Positions 50,877 through 64,000 of a stretch of DNA of 64,000 nucleotides are shown here, in pieces. The translations under genes were made by a program, and so were the position numbers. This DNA comes from Anas platyrhynchos (lineage: Eukaryota; Chordata; Aves; Anseriformes; Anatidae). The stretch is taken from NCBI RefSeq assembly GCF_047663525.1, contig NC_092587.1:44538501-44602500 (forward strand), read 5' to 3'. Within the stretch, counting starts at the first letter, position 1. Every line of letters begins with the position of its first letter. Under the pieces are notes generated by a model. That model saw only the letters and a program-made list of their open reading frames with translations. It made no database searches and was not told the DNA's origin.

Positions 50877-50882
50877 TTTAAT
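50877..50882 (-). promoter_or_regulatory. UTP20: Candidate poly(A) signal ATTAAA for UTP20
   Basis: No AATAAA exists on the minus strand in the few hundred bases past the UTP20 stop. The best variant is ATTAAA here, about 230 bp downstream, which would leave the two convergent genes a few hundred bases apart. Confidence 0.45.
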
Positions 50883-51114
50883 ATAAAAAATCACGGTGGT
50901 TGTCCATCCAACTGTACATGCTCTAGTAAATATACAGGTTTGGAAAAAACTGAAAGGCTTTTTTTTTTTTAAGATCCTAGATGAAAAAGAGAACATGAAA
51001 AAATACAAATAAATACAATTAAAATATGTAAATACTTTTTTTTTCCACAATAATTAAGTTCTCTTGTTTGAAATTAGTTTTTACAAATTAATCCTCCAGA
51101 AAGGAAAAGCCTTT

Positions 51115-63786
<12,672 letters not shown>

Positions 63787-64000
63787 CTGTAAGAAAGAGT
63801 CAAAGGTCAGCATGTGGGTACAATGGCACTGAAAGAACACTTCTCTCTCTGCTTACTAATGTTGTCAAATTATCTGCAACTGTGGTGAAAGAGAATTAGC
63901 TGTTCTTTCAAAACATTCATATGCAAAACAAAGGGGTTTTTAGTTCTAAGAATGCTATCTGCCACTCCCTAATTCTCTACCTGATTTTACTAGGTAAAGG
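63787..64000 (-). other. UTP20 intron, right edge of window
   Basis: Intron sequence upstream of the last-mentioned exon. Nothing else is recognised. Confidence 0.6.

Overview
This window is vertebrate nuclear DNA, almost certainly from a bird. It has compact AT-rich introns with GT-AG splice sites, protein-coding exons that read as close relatives of human proteins, one GC-rich promoter island, and eight pieces of CR1 LINE. Two of the CR1 pieces end in the ATTCTGTGA-type 3' tail. CR1 also occurs in turtles and crocodilians, and I cannot name the species.

Layout. Positions 1-43.1 kb, + strand, hold the last 39 coding exons of NUP205, an inner-ring scaffold nucleoporin. The frame is open across every junction and gives about 1,851 residues, so only roughly the first 166 residues and the promoter lie to the left. 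Between 43.1 and 45.2 kb is a spacer with a 20-22 bp minisatellite and a CpG island. From 45.2 to 50.6 kb, + strand, is complete ARL1, a trans-Golgi Arf-like GTPase of 6 exons and 181 residues. From 64.0 down to about 50.9 kb, - strand, are the last 14 coding exons of UTP20, an SSU-processome component, giving 660 C-terminal residues; its 5' part lies to the right. ARL1 and UTP20 are tail to tail, with candidate poly(A) signals about 300-450 bp apart.

The three genes are housekeeping genes in different pathways (nuclear pore, Golgi traffic, ribosome assembly) and nothing suggests a joint function. ARL1-UTP20 tail-to-tail is also the human arrangement on chromosome 12q23. Human NUP205 is on 7q33, so the NUP205-ARL1 spacer marks a lineage difference in synteny.

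I found no new biological system. The observations most worth checking are a U12-type (minor spliceosome) intron in NUP205, a candidate alternative last exon of ARL1, a duplicated splice acceptor in NUP205, an in-frame 31-codon alternative acceptor in UTP20, a CR1 fragment lying against an ARL1 splice acceptor, and several CR1 copies that lack their 3' half instead of their 5' half.
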